64,000 nt of DNA from Phytopseudomonas flavescens (lineage in GTDB: Bacteria; Pseudomonadota; Gammaproteobacteria; Pseudomonadales; Pseudomonadaceae). Positions within the stretch are counted from its first letter, which is position 1. Every line of letters starts with the position of its first letter. Shown piece after piece: positions 1 through 9,332 of this stretch. The stretch is taken from contig NZ_FNDG01000001.1 in assembly GCF_900100535.1 (NCBI RefSeq), positions 196,698 through 260,697 on the forward strand, written 5' to 3'. Both the position numbers and the translations under genes were made by a program. Below the pieces are notes generated by a model that did no database searches, was not told the DNA's origin, and was given only the letters and a program-made list of their open reading frames with translations.

Positions 1-95
1 CAAATGGTATGCCAGTTGGTATGCCGGCTTTTTTAACCATCGAAAAGAACCAGTAAAATCAGTTGGTTAGGAAAGACGTTAGAATCCTGTCTCTC
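1..95. repeat. attL: Left attachment site core (attL), 95-bp direct repeat
   Basis: Bases 1-95 are identical to 63890-63984. After base 95 the two copies differ by one base (an extra C here) and then stay partly similar for about 20 bases. The repeat may extend left of the window. It contains two copies of GGTATGCC with 12-bp spacing (6-13 and 18-25). Its right part, ending CCGACCA just outside the perfect repeat, looks like a degenerate tRNA 3' end, but I cannot fold a complete tRNA. Confidence 0.85.
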
Positions 96-212
96 CGACC
101 ACTTCCCTGTTTCACCATGGCTCGCCATGTCTCGAAACCTCAACAAAGCCGGCCCCTGTGGCCGGTTTTGTCGTTTCAGCACATCTCCTTTTGTCTCGCC
201 CTATCTCTCCCC

Positions 213-266
213 AATTGGTATGCCGATTGGTATGCTGCATCCCCGATCGAACACGGCATACCAATT
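213..266. promoter_or_regulatory. Probable integrase arm-binding sites upstream of int
   Basis: The octamer seen twice in the att core recurs here: GGTATGCC at 217-224, GGTATGCT at 229-236 with the same 12-bp spacing, and an inverted copy GGCATACC at 255-262. The last copy ends 8 bp before the chosen int start codon. Repeats shared between core and a phage arm about 200 bp away are typical of tyrosine integrase arm and core sites. Their position next to int suggests autoregulation. Binding is inferred. Confidence 0.55.
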
Positions 267-270
267 ATCG

Positions 271-1500
271 ATGAAGCGCGCTGATATCAAGCGTCGGCCG
301 ATGGCCGATACCACCCTTTCCAGCCTCGAGCCAGAGGCTACCGTCTACCGCGAGCACGATGGCCAGGGCCTGTACTTTCGAGTGAAGCCTACGGGCCAGA
401 AATTGTGGGAGCTTCGATATGCCAAGCCTGGGACAAAGGCCAGGTCATGGCTTGGCCTCGGCCCCTACCCGAGCGTATCGGGTGCGCAGGCGCGGGACAA
501 AGCACACGCCGCGCGCGCGCTCATCGCACAAGGTATCGACCCGTCCACACAGCGCAAAGCTGAGGTCGCCCAGGAGAAGGCGAAGGCCGAAAGCACCTTC
601 GAACCGCTGGCACGCGAATGGTATGCCGCCCGAGTCAAAGGCTGGGGCGATGGCTACGCCAAGCGGGTCATGGGTGCGCTGGAACTGCATGTCTTCCCCA
701 AGATAGGCAAGCGCTCATACGTCGATCTCACTCCGATGGAGTGGATGGAGCTTTTCCGCGGCATGGAAAAACAGGGGATCCTCGAACAGATGGCCAACGT
801 GCGCCGTTACTGCAAAGAGATCTACGACCTGGCCAGGGTCACCGGCCGCGCCGTGAATAACCCCGTCGACGGCCTCGACAAATTCCTGCAGAAGAAAAAA
901 TCGGAGAACTACGCCCACGTTGACCAGGCCGAGCTACCGAAGCTCCTACAGGCAGTGAGCAGCTATTCCAACCGAGTGGTTCGCATTGGCCTGCGCCTGC
1001 TGATCATCAACGGCCTGCGGCCGAGCGAGGTGCGCGAAGCCAGGTGGGCGGAGTTCGACCTGGATAAAGGAATCTGGGAAATACCAGCCGAACGCATGAA
1101 AAAACGCCGAGAGCATATCGTCCCTCTGGCCACCCAATCGATCAACCTGCTGAAGGAATTGCAGATCTATTCGGGCGCCTACGACAGGCTGTTTCCTGGG
1201 CGCAACGATCGCACCAAGCCGCTAAGCAACATGGTCTTTAACATGGCGCTGCGCCGCATGGGTTACCAGGGCGAGCAGACTGGCCACGGCTTCCGCCATA
1301 TCGCGAGCACAACACTGAATGAACACGGCTTCGACGAAAACCATATCGAGGCGCAGCTCTCCCATGCCAAAGCAGGCGTGGCCGGCGTGTACAACAAGGC
1401 CAAGTACTTGGAGCAGCGCCGCATCATGATGCAGTGGTATGCCGATCACCTCGACGCGCTCGAGCGCGGAAACGTAGTCAGCCTGCCGAAGAGAGCCTGA
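271..1500 (+). CDS. int: Tyrosine-family site-specific integrase
   Basis: Catalyses integration and, with a directionality factor, excision between attP and attB. The 409-residue protein has an N-terminal DUF4102-type arm-binding domain (about 1-95), a core-binding SAM-like domain (about 105-205) and a C-terminal catalytic domain. Visible catalytic residues are Arg250 in NGLRPSEVR, the HGFRH box (His339, Arg342), His365 and the nucleophile Tyr374 in GVYNKAKY. An upstream in-frame ATG at 127 exists, but I chose 271 because MKRADIKRRP is the usual start of this family. No strong ribosome binding site precedes it. Repeated GGTATGCC sites lie directly upstream. In the circular phage it would follow the rightward early genes in the same direction. 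Confidence 0.95.
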   Translation: MKRADIKRRPMADTTLSSLEPEATVYREHDGQGLYFRVKPTGQKLWELRYAKPGTKARSWLGLGPYPSVSGAQARDKAHAARALIAQGIDPSTQRKAEVAQEKAKAESTFEPLAREWYAARVKGWGDGYAKRVMGALELHVFPKIGKRSYVDLTPMEWMELFRGMEKQGILEQMANVRRYCKEIYDLARVTGRAVNNPVDGLDKFLQKKKSENYAHVDQAELPKLLQAVSSYSNRVVRIGLRLLIINGLRPSEVREARWAEFDLDKGIWEIPAERMKKRREHIVPLATQSINLLKELQIYSGAYDRLFPGRNDRTKPLSNMVFNMALRRMGYQGEQTGHGFRHIASTTLNEHGFDENHIEAQLSHAKAGVAGVYNKAKYLEQRRIMMQWYADHLDALERGNVVSLPKRA

Positions 1501-1525
1501 AGAGGCCCTTCCCCGGAGAGCCGCC

Positions 1526-1780
1526 ATGCCCGAAACTGACCAGACATTTCCGGGAGACATCCCCATGCTCCAAGTCTGGATCGGCGGCATCCTTCTCGTG
1601 CTCGGCATGGTCGCCCTGCTGGCGAACCCAATAGCCGGGGGTATTTTGATCGCCATCGGCTACGCGCTCTACAAGGGTACAGATCGCGCTACGCGCGCAG
1701 CAGCAGAATCCACGTTCTGGGGCTTCGCATTGCTGTGCGGCGGGGTCGTCGGCATCGCCGCGCTGCTCGGCGCCTTTTAG
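1526..1780 (+). CDS. Small two- or three-helix membrane protein
   Basis: An 84-residue protein starting 25 bases after int, with a GGAGAG ribosome binding site 5 bases before the ATG. A second possible ATG at 1565 has its own GGGAG motif and would remove 13 residues. Hydrophobic stretches are visible at about residues 16-28, 32-46 and 65-82, so it should lie in the inner membrane. It is followed by the convergent end of the large minus-strand gene, which it overlaps by 4 bases. I do not recognise the family. Its location downstream of int is typical of small lysogeny-associated accessory genes. Confidence 0.6.
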   Translation: MPETDQTFPGDIPMLQVWIGGILLVLGMVALLANPIAGGILIAIGYALYKGTDRATRAAAESTFWGFALLCGGVVGIAALLGAF

Positions 1781-4700
1781 AAGTCACCTCCCGCCAGGTT
1801 GACGATCCGCTCAGCCACTCCGTTCGCTCTCACCTGCAGCGCATCCAGCCGCTGCCGCTTCTGCTCTGGCGCCATCGCAGTGTCTCGGTATACGGCATCC
1901 ATCTGGCTGCGGATATTACCGAGTTGCTTGCGCGCCAGTCCCAGCGCCGGCCGGTGCCGCAGCTTCTCGCGGTTCTGTCCCATAAGCTGCTCAGCCGCAT
2001 CAAGGCGACCCTCCTCCCGGTATGACTTGATGGTGCGGTTTAGCTGATCGGCTTCGCGCATCATGTCGTAGAACTCGGACTGGTACTTGGTCGATCGCGG
2101 CGCATCGCCCTGGTAAATGACTTTCAGGATCGGGATGTCACCGCTACGGCTAGCTGGCCGGTCGGCATCGCTGAAAGCGCTGGCCAGCAGGCTCGACATG
2201 TCCAGCACATATTGCCCAAGCGTGCCGGTGTAGCCGGCGACCAGGTGGTCAACTTGCTTCGGCGATACACCAGCGATCGGCCCGGTTACCTGGCCAACCA
2301 GGCGCCCGATGGTACTGGTGCGCTCGTCGTAACGCGCCTCTGGCAGCTTTCCTTCGTCGCTCATGTCCTCGATCGGCGAGTCTCGGAAGAAGTTGCGGTT
2401 CGCCTGCAGCTCCCGGATCGGCTGATAGAACTGCGGTACCGGGTTGAACGCCAGGGTATCGAACACCCCGTGCGATACCGCCTTGGCCAAGTCGCCGCCA
2501 TCCTGGGTACCCGTCATTGCGTGCAGGATCCGTTCGGGCACGGTACCAAACACCAGCCCCAACTCGAACGGCTTGGGGATACGGAAATGCTGGTCGCCGA
2601 GGAATATGTGCCAGTGCATGTCCTTGTCCCAGTCCATCAGGGCTTTATAGCGCTCGTCATCGTCGTTCAGCCCCGCCAGCATCAGCGAGAACAGAGCGAT
2701 GTAACCACCTTTCATCGCCACTTCTTTGGCCAGCAGGGTCTTGTCACCCTTCACTGCACGTCCCAGCTTGTACAGGCCTTGCAGGCGGGCATTCAGGAAC
2801 GGCACCACGTCGGTGAACCACTGCGCTGCGGCGAAGTTGCCGCGCAGGCTGTAGTCCATCAGATCCTTGGCTTCGTAGGAGGCCTGGCGGCGGGACTTAC
2901 CCGCGGCGATCGCGGCCTTGTAGGTGCTGAGCCGGTTGGCGTTCTCCACCTTGTCGCCCAGCTCCCGGTATTTCTGCCAGCCCTGGCCGAGCATTGCAGC
3001 GGCTTTCGCAGGCGTGTTCACCAGGCTGCCCAGGTAGGCATCCTGCTGCCGGCGGGTGAAGCCCTTCTTCTCAAGAGCCCGGCGGATGATCTGCGCCGAG
3101 GCCTCGGGGTCAGTACCATGCACATAGCCGCCCTGGAAGCTGCCGCCGGCGAACATCAGATCGCGGTAGTCCTGATCCTCACGCAACGCGTCGCGCATCC
3201 CCTTGATCGAGTCTTTGCCAAGCGTGAAGCCATCCTTGTTGATCACCCAGGCATGCGCCGCGTCCCGGATGAAGTTGCGCAGGATGAAGTCAGGCGATGC
3301 CGTCACGCCCGTGGTGAGAATCCGTTTGAAAGCTCGGCCGATCTTGGTGATGGGGTCGTTGAAGATGCTGCCTTCCATGAACTTCAGCCCGCGCAGCAGG
3401 CTCTCGTCGTTGACCCGGTAGTACTCGCTCTTGCCGTCGCGCTGCACCCGGATGATGTCCGGGTCGGTCGGCGCCACGCGCGTCCACAGCTTCTCGAAGC
3501 CTTCGTTCTCGGGCTTCATCAGCTGGTTCACCACCTTGATCGGATTGGTTCCGGCCGGCAGGTCGAGCAGGTCGGCAGCCAGGGCCAAGGCTTTGCGATC
3601 CTTCCGGATCTGCTGTGCAATCTGGTCTCGGGAGATCAACACCTGCTGCCAGCGCGGGCTTTCGTCAGTCAGGAACTCGCTACCCTGCAAGTTGCCCACC
3701 ACCTCAAGCAGCGCTTTGTTCTTCATCGACGCATCGATTCGCTTCGTCCAGCCCGACAGCATGTTGGCCAGCAGGTCATTGGTCGGCAGGTCGCCGCCCT
3801 TCAGCGCCTTGATTGCAGCTGTCTGATGCGACAGCCCCCGCTTGCTGCGCGGTGCGGTAAAAATGCCCTCGCTTTCATCTTGGCGGTAAAACGGCACGTA
3901 ATAGTCGGTGAGCCACTTCACGCGGGCGTCCTGATCGATCAGCCCTGCTTCCTGCGCCAGATCCAGAACAGCCTCGTTCACCTGGGCATACTCACGGTAG
4001 GTCTTTTCGAACAATGCTTCCTTGCCCTGCCCCATGGCCACCAGCTCGGCGATCTCGGCATCGGTCAGGTTGTTTTCTCGCCCCTGCGCTTTCAGCAACT
4101 GCGCACGCTTACCACCCAGCCAGGCCAGCCACGGCGTCAGGTTGTCCGGGCCGAGGTCGCCCAGGATATCCAGCACGCCGCGGGTGTCCGCTTTACCTGA
4201 CACGATCCCGTCGCGCCATTCCGGCGCCGCATAGTGCAGAACCCCGTGCATTACGTCGGCAATGCCGCTGGCCATACGGGCCGAGACGTAGCCCTGCTGG
4301 TTCACGTCCGCCACACCCACAGCCTCCTCGGCACGGCGGATGCCGGCCAGTCCATCGAACACACCCTCCTCCGACCGTACCGACCACTCGCGCATCTTGG
4401 TCTGCAGGCCGCCGAGGGTCATGTTGCGCACCTGGTCCAGCAGGCTCTGCGCGTCGACCTTGGCAAGGCCGAGTTTACGCAGCGCCTCGGTATCCCGCTG
4501 ACTCGCACGTGAGTAACGGATGTCCGATTCGGCCGGGTCAAAGGTGCCGATGTTGGCCGTGGCACTCTTCACCTGCTGCGGATTGCGGGCCACCACGATC
4601 TTGGTATTGATGAAGCCGTCGTAGCTCGTGTCGGCGTTAAAGTCCGCGAAGCTCGGTGCGGGGTTCTTGATGGCCACGAATACCGGCATTACGTTGGCAC

Positions 4701-7700
4701 CCTCGCCGGCGGCGTAACGGCCAGCGGTGGCCTGATCCTTCGCGAAATAGAAGCCGCGGGGCGCATCGAGCGGCAGTACGATGTTGCTACCGATCGTCTC
4801 CCGGGCGAACGCGTCGAAGTCCCCGGTAGTACCGTGATACACAACCAGCGGCTCGCCGTTACCGTCTGTCACCTTGGACACGGTATCCGGGTTGACGCGT
4901 TCAAGCTCGCGGCGTGAGAATGCCTGCACCCCGGTGGAATCCACCGAGGACGGAACCCCGGTATAGGCCGATGTGGCGCGTTCCCCAGCAATGGGGGTAT
5001 CCCTCGGAGACACTACTGGGGTTTCTTTTTGCCCGAATTCCAGGGTGGTGGCGTTGTAGAACTGCCGCCCATCACGGGTGCGCTGCACCGTGAACACCAC
5101 CGCCAAGTCCTTGCCATCTATCTCAGCACGGGCGATCAGCTTCTCATAAGCCTGAACGTTCGGCTCTGCTGAGCTATCGGATGGCACCTCGGACGAGGTG
5201 TAAATCGCCTTGCGGAATGTCTCCCGCAGATCTGCAGCCAAGTGCAGCTTGGCCGGGTCCGCACCGCCACTGATGAATTTACGCACACCGGTGTTATTGC
5301 TGACCGCCACCTCGCCGAGCGTGTCGTTCACCAGCGGCTCTTTGCTGCGAGCGATATCCTGCATCGCTTGCTTGGCCTTAATGCGCAGTTGGCCGATGCT
5401 CAGGCCTCGCCAGTCGTCTGGGACACGAACACGCACAGGCACCATGCCCGCCAGGCGCTCCATCGCCGACGCAGCTTTCCAGTCTCCGAACCAGCGTTTG
5501 AAGTTGTCGCTGCGCACCTGGTGCCACTGTCGCTGGTTCAACTGTGATGGCTTCCCATTAGGTGCCAGCAAGCGGCCTTGTGCATCGGCCAACTCCGGCC
5601 CGCGGCCTGAGCGGCCGTTGCGGGAGAACGCCGCCCGGGCGCCCCGCTGTTGCCGGCCATTCTCGATATAGGCCCGGGCATTGGCCAACAGCCCCTGTAT
5701 GTCGCCCTCCGTCCAGTTCACCCCCAGTCCGAGAGACCTGAAGGTATTGCGCATGGCAGTGACCAGGCGTTGCCAGAATGGCTGGCTGACAACGGTGCCA
5801 GCACCCGCCATGTCGGCCAGCACCTCTTCGGTGGCCACGGCTTTTGTGTAGCCAAGGCGCTGCACCATCGAATCAGCCTGCGCCTTTACCTGCGCATTGC
5901 TGCTGTAGATGCTCATCAGCAGCGGCGTCAGGCGCTGACCATAGGCGCCCTGTAGACCTGCGTGCCCAAGTACTTCGTGCTGCAGCACGAACGCAGCATG
6001 CCGTGCACCGGTGAGGTTGTCGGCCACCAAGTAGACCTTGCCGTCGGCGAAGATGCCCTCGACGTCGAAGGCACCGTCACGCTCAACGCGCTGCCGCTGG
6101 CGGGTCGGCAGATCCTTGATGGACTGCACTACCGTCACGGCCGGTGCGTTCCTCCAATCGCGGGCGACCTGCGCGATTGCCATACGGAGCTGCCCGGCGC
6201 GGGCCCCCTTGGGCTTCTCCGGCGCCATCCGGTAGCTGTTGCGCGAGTACGCCTGCCCGAACTCCTGACGCAGTGCCTCCCAGGCCTGGCGGTTCAGGCT
6301 TTCCGGGCTGTCACTGTTCAGGGCATTGAACTGCTCGAACGTGATCCCAGCAGAGGCGCGATCTACATCAGCCTCGTATTGGTTCTGCAGCCGCTGGATG
6401 GCCTGATCGTAACCAGGCGATCCCTTCTTGAGTCCATCCGCCTTGGCTCGTCGGTCGATATAGCGCTTGCGCGGCATCGACAGAATCTCGGGCAAAGCCG
6501 AACCTGGATCCGCAGCCTGAGCAGGCGCAGCGTTTACAACTTCCACTGGATCGGGATTGCGCACCTGCTCCAGCTCGATGCGCCGCGAAGGCAGGTTAGT
6601 GAAACGGTTTTTGAAGTTGATCGCCTGATCCTGCGTCATCGGGCTACCGAACGACAGATACTCCTTGGCACCGTCTCGCTCGTTGATCATCACCACCTGG
6701 AAACGCGCATTGACTGCGTTCGACTTAGGTGTAACACCAACGTCCTCTGCGGGTGCCTGCACGGTATCGGCAGGCTTCTCTTTCCGAGGCGCCTGCTTCG
6801 CTGGCTTTCGCTCTACAGGTTTAGCAGCCTCAGCAGGCTGCAGGGGACGGGTCAGATCCCCATCACGCAGCCAGTCACGGAAAGCCTCAGGCGAGAGCCC
6901 CGTCACCGGGCCGACCTTCCAACCCGCATCGAAATTCGACTGGTACGCGGCGATCGCACTATCCCGGTTGGGATAGCTCATCATCACCTTGTGTTCATCG
7001 AATAATTCATCGCCCTGGTTCAGCTGGTCGACCACGAACACCTGGCTCGCATCATCTCGGGGGCCGACGTAGACGTCGACATGCTCGCCGTCAGCGCCCT
7101 CAGTCCGGCGGATATACCCGTAGTGGTCGCTCATTTCGTGCGCCCACTCACTGCCGTCTTGCCGCTTGCCGCGCCGCACAGAACCGCGTGGGTTCTCGAT
7201 GGTGATATCCATCCCACCCAGGCGGATATGCCCCTTGCGGTAGTTGCCAGCCTCGATCTGTGCTTCGCTGGGCTCAGGCAGGCTGTTGTTTGGCGAAGTG
7301 GCCGCCTCTTGCGCGCGTAAGTCTATCTGTCGCACCGGCGCCTGCCGCTCCATGCCAGAGCCGCCAAGCGGCCGCACCTGATTCGCGGGGCTCACCGACG
7401 GAGCCACTGGCCCACGCTCAGCACGCCCCTGGCTATCCACTACCATGGTGCTTGGCGCCGGCAGCCCCAGCGGAGCGGCCGGTTCAACAGGGGCACGCGG
7501 TACGGCCACTGCCCATCCGCCGTCATGCTGCATCACCACCGGCCGCTCGCCAGCCTTGGTCAAATCGTTGAATAGCTTCTGCAAACGAATATCACGCTCA
7601 CCGCGGAACGGTCGGCCGTTCTTCTGGACGCGAATGTCGTAGTCGGGATCGCCAGCCACCGGCACACCCTGCACCTGCTCGGCTTGCTGCGGGCCCGTAT

Positions 7701-9246
7701 CCATTTCAACGGTCGGAAGCGGTGGGCGCTCAGTCACATCCTCGACGTGGAGCGGCCCGGAATCCTGGGTAACCTCAGGCAACGGCATGCTGCGGGCCTC
7801 TGCCGTGGTCATGCGTCCTAGCTGATCGTCGGTTACGCCGAGCGCACGAAGCTGGTTGCGCTCATAGGGGGAGAGGTCATCAGCAGCCATGCCGGTGCCG
7901 CCGCCAGGTCCGGTGTCTTCGTCCACCTGGGACACCAGCTCGTCGAGCGCTCGGCCATCCTGCGGATCGAAGCCCTCCGTCGCCCAGGTGTCCAATTGCT
8001 GTTTGGCGGCCGCCAGTGCGTCCTTCTCCGGCAACTCCACCATCGTTTGCAGGTTACGGTCGTAGCGGAAGTAACGCAGCGAGCCATCTGCATCTACGTC
8101 GGTCGGGAACATCTCCTGCGCCAGCGCCTGCTGCTGGTTGAGCGGCTGGTACCCGCTGCCGGACTGCGGCTCGGGTGCACCGTCCAGCAACCCGGCGCGT
8201 GTGGCGTCGCGCACCGGCGTGCTCGTGCTGTCCACTGCCGTGGCCGCGGCCGACGACAAGGGCCCAGCTGTGGGGTCGAGGCCCATCTCTTCAGACCGGC
8301 GCCGGGCAACGTTCACCGCCCCGCCGATCGCCGAGCCAGCGAGCGCACCTTCCACACCCGCCCGGGCGACACCCTGCATCAGTGGTTTCTGTTCGGCCCA
8401 GTTCTGCAGCATCTGCTCCTGGATCGATTGCGGCATCTCCTCGAGCACGCCCTCGGTCAGTGCGCCACCGGCAACCCGTCTTGCAAGCCCAGGCGCTTGG
8501 CCGGGCACCGCACTCACGCCGCCGGCCAGCGCCGTCTCCACGTCGATCAATCCAGCCTTTTGCGCCAGCCGGCCGCCAAAGCCACTGAGCGCACCGCCGA
8601 TCACACCAGCACCTGCAGCTGCTGCCGCGGCTCGCCGAGGGTCGACCTCCCGGTCGATCTGATCCATCGTGCCGCCGGCGATCACCGCCCCCTCACCTGC
8701 AGCACCAGCCGTCACAGCTTGGCGCGCAGCCTGGGCCGCCGTTGCCGGCGCTGCCACCATGCCGGCGCCGCGGGCTGCAGTGAGGCCTACCCGGCCAACA
8801 GCGCCGCCCAGCAGCATCTGCGGCAGGGACTCGGTGACCAAGCCAGCAATATTCCCAGGGTTACGCGCATAGGCGCCTGCCACATCGGTGGCGCTGCCGT
8901 CCTCCCAGGCCTGATCAATCTCGGCGGTACCGGCCTGGCGCGCCGGGCTGTACTCGTCGCGCGCCTCTTCCGACCACTTGCTCGGCTGGAAGCCCGTGGC
9001 CTCACCCAGGCTGTCAGCAGCCTCGTCGACGAAGCGCTGGCCGGTCACGGCGCCGGCTACGACATCCGCCAGACCGGTGGCCACGCCAGGGATCTGCTGC
9101 ACACCGCGCTTCAGGTCAGTACCGAGGTCACCCATGAGGGAAGTGTTTTGCTTCGGCTCAGCCTGTAGAGGCTTGGGGTCGTCGAAGCTGTCAAAGAAAT
9201 TGCGGGCCTGTCCACCCGAATCGAACTCGTCGAAGAAATTAGCCAC
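1777..9246 (-). CDS. Giant polyvalent protein (InPase, zincin, LPD3-like, ADP-ribosyltransferase, LPD38)
   Basis: A 2489-residue multidomain protein of the phage polyvalent type, thought to be packaged and injected with the DNA to act on the host early. From the N-terminus: two NFFDxFD motifs (residues 3-22); Ala/Gly-rich region to about 350; inorganic-pyrophosphatase-like domain (about 670-795, with GEHVDVYVGP); zincin peptidase (about 1050-1150, HEVLGH at about 1090 with a downstream Glu pair); LPD3-like region (about 1280-1410); ADP-ribosyltransferase of the polyvalent type (about 1460-1580, EPLVVYHGT then GFYFAKD); long alpha-helical C-terminal region with an LPD38-like domain (about 2000-2250). 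The start is GTG at 9246, preceded by GGAGGG. A TTG four codons upstream lies inside the ribosome binding site and was rejected. It is the last gene of the leftward late block. Confidence 0.85.
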   Translation of the reverse strand: MANFFDEFDSGGQARNFFDSFDDPKPLQAEPKQNTSLMGDLGTDLKRGVQQIPGVATGLADVVAGAVTGQRFVDEAADSLGEATGFQPSKWSEEARDEYSPARQAGTAEIDQAWEDGSATDVAGAYARNPGNIAGLVTESLPQMLLGGAVGRVGLTAARGAGMVAAPATAAQAARQAVTAGAAGEGAVIAGGTMDQIDREVDPRRAAAAAAGAGVIGGALSGFGGRLAQKAGLIDVETALAGGVSAVPGQAPGLARRVAGGALTEGVLEEMPQSIQEQMLQNWAEQKPLMQGVARAGVEGALAGSAIGGAVNVARRRSEEMGLDPTAGPLSSAAATAVDSTSTPVRDATRAGLLDGAPEPQSGSGYQPLNQQQALAQEMFPTDVDADGSLRYFRYDRNLQTMVELPEKDALAAAKQQLDTWATEGFDPQDGRALDELVSQVDEDTGPGGGTGMAADDLSPYERNQLRALGVTDDQLGRMTTAEARSMPLPEVTQDSGPLHVEDVTERPPLPTVEMDTGPQQAEQVQGVPVAGDPDYDIRVQKNGRPFRGERDIRLQKLFNDLTKAGERPVVMQHDGGWAVAVPRAPVEPAAPLGLPAPSTMVVDSQGRAERGPVAPSVSPANQVRPLGGSGMERQAPVRQIDLRAQEAATSPNNSLPEPSEAQIEAGNYRKGHIRLGGMDITIENPRGSVRRGKRQDGSEWAHEMSDHYGYIRRTEGADGEHVDVYVGPRDDASQVFVVDQLNQGDELFDEHKVMMSYPNRDSAIAAYQSNFDAGWKVGPVTGLSPEAFRDWLRDGDLTRPLQPAEAAKPVERKPAKQAPRKEKPADTVQAPAEDVGVTPKSNAVNARFQVVMINERDGAKEYLSFGSPMTQDQAINFKNRFTNLPSRRIELEQVRNPDPVEVVNAAPAQAADPGSALPEILSMPRKRYIDRRAKADGLKKGSPGYDQAIQRLQNQYEADVDRASAGITFEQFNALNSDSPESLNRQAWEALRQEFGQAYSRNSYRMAPEKPKGARAGQLRMAIAQVARDWRNAPAVTVVQSIKDLPTRQRQRVERDGAFDVEGIFADGKVYLVADNLTGARHAAFVLQHEVLGHAGLQGAYGQRLTPLLMSIYSSNAQVKAQADSMVQRLGYTKAVATEEVLADMAGAGTVVSQPFWQRLVTAMRNTFRSLGLGVNWTEGDIQGLLANARAYIENGRQQRGARAAFSRNGRSGRGPELADAQGRLLAPNGKPSQLNQRQWHQVRSDNFKRWFGDWKAASAMERLAGMVPVRVRVPDDWRGLSIGQLRIKAKQAMQDIARSKEPLVNDTLGEVAVSNNTGVRKFISGGADPAKLHLAADLRETFRKAIYTSSEVPSDSSAEPNVQAYEKLIARAEIDGKDLAVVFTVQRTRDGRQFYNATTLEFGQKETPVVSPRDTPIAGERATSAYTGVPSSVDSTGVQAFSRRELERVNPDTVSKVTDGNGEPLVVYHGTTGDFDAFARETIGSNIVLPLDAPRGFYFAKDQATAGRYAAGEGANVMPVFVAIKNPAPSFADFNADTSYDGFINTKIVVARNPQQVKSATANIGTFDPAESDIRYSRASQRDTEALRKLGLAKVDAQSLLDQVRNMTLGGLQTKMREWSVRSEEGVFDGLAGIRRAEEAVGVADVNQQGYVSARMASGIADVMHGVLHYAAPEWRDGIVSGKADTRGVLDILGDLGPDNLTPWLAWLGGKRAQLLKAQGRENNLTDAEIAELVAMGQGKEALFEKTYREYAQVNEAVLDLAQEAGLIDQDARVKWLTDYYVPFYRQDESEGIFTAPRSKRGLSHQTAAIKALKGGDLPTNDLLANMLSGWTKRIDASMKNKALLEVVGNLQGSEFLTDESPRWQQVLISRDQIAQQIRKDRKALALAADLLDLPAGTNPIKVVNQLMKPENEGFEKLWTRVAPTDPDIIRVQRDGKSEYYRVNDESLLRGLKFMEGSIFNDPITKIGRAFKRILTTGVTASPDFILRNFIRDAAHAWVINKDGFTLGKDSIKGMRDALREDQDYRDLMFAGGSFQGGYVHGTDPEASAQIIRRALEKKGFTRRQQDAYLGSLVNTPAKAAAMLGQGWQKYRELGDKVENANRLSTYKAAIAAGKSRRQASYEAKDLMDYSLRGNFAAAQWFTDVVPFLNARLQGLYKLGRAVKGDKTLLAKEVAMKGGYIALFSLMLAGLNDDDERYKALMDWDKDMHWHIFLGDQHFRIPKPFELGLVFGTVPERILHAMTGTQDGGDLAKAVSHGVFDTLAFNPVPQFYQPIRELQANRNFFRDSPIEDMSDEGKLPEARYDERTSTIGRLVGQVTGPIAGVSPKQVDHLVAGYTGTLGQYVLDMSSLLASAFSDADRPASRSGDIPILKVIYQGDAPRSTKYQSEFYDMMREADQLNRTIKSYREEGRLDAAEQLMGQNREKLRHRPALGLARKQLGNIRSQMDAVYRDTAMAPEQKRQRLDALQVRANGVAERIVNLAGGDF

Positions 9247-9262
9247 AACACCCTCCAAATGA

Positions 9263-9286
9263 AAACTCCCGCAATAGCGGGAGTTT
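9263..9286 (-). terminator. Perfect stem-loop upstream of the polyvalent gene
   Basis: A 10-bp perfect stem (AAACTCCCGC / GCGGGAGTTT) with a 4-base loop. On the minus strand it is followed by TTTTC, so it could terminate leftward transcripts coming from the KilA-N gene. It lies only 17 bases before the GTG of the polyvalent gene and could instead be a 5' leader hairpin. It belongs to a recurring pattern of a 16-bp element, then a hairpin, then a gene start. Confidence 0.6.
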
Positions 9287-9308
9287 CAGAGGCGATGGGT
9301 GTGGGGCC

Positions 9309-9324
9309 TAACCCTACAGGGGGT
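9309..9324 (-). repeat. Dispersed 16-bp element, copy 1 (upstream of polyvalent gene)
   Basis: Minus-strand reading AACCCCCTGTAGGGTT, one base different at the first position from the consensus GACCCCCTGTAGGGTT. It lies in the gap between the KilA-N gene and the polyvalent gene, about 63 bases upstream of the latter's start. Confidence 0.75.
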
Positions 9325-9332
9325 TGCTGGTA

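Noticed and set aside
61..105. tRNA gene at the att site
   Set aside because: Only a weak 3'-end-like sequence ending CCGACCA is visible; no anticodon arm or complete cloverleaf could be drawn.
1435..1446. A 12-base exact copy of TGGTATGCCGAT near the end of int, and a shorter copy near 617
   Set aside because: Both encode the conserved Trp-Tyr-Ala of the integrase, so coincidence by codon choice is likely; not counted as arm sites.
2212..4200. A 662-codon plus-strand open frame
   Set aside because: It is antisense to the polyvalent gene, has no ribosome binding site, and high GC produces long antisense frames.
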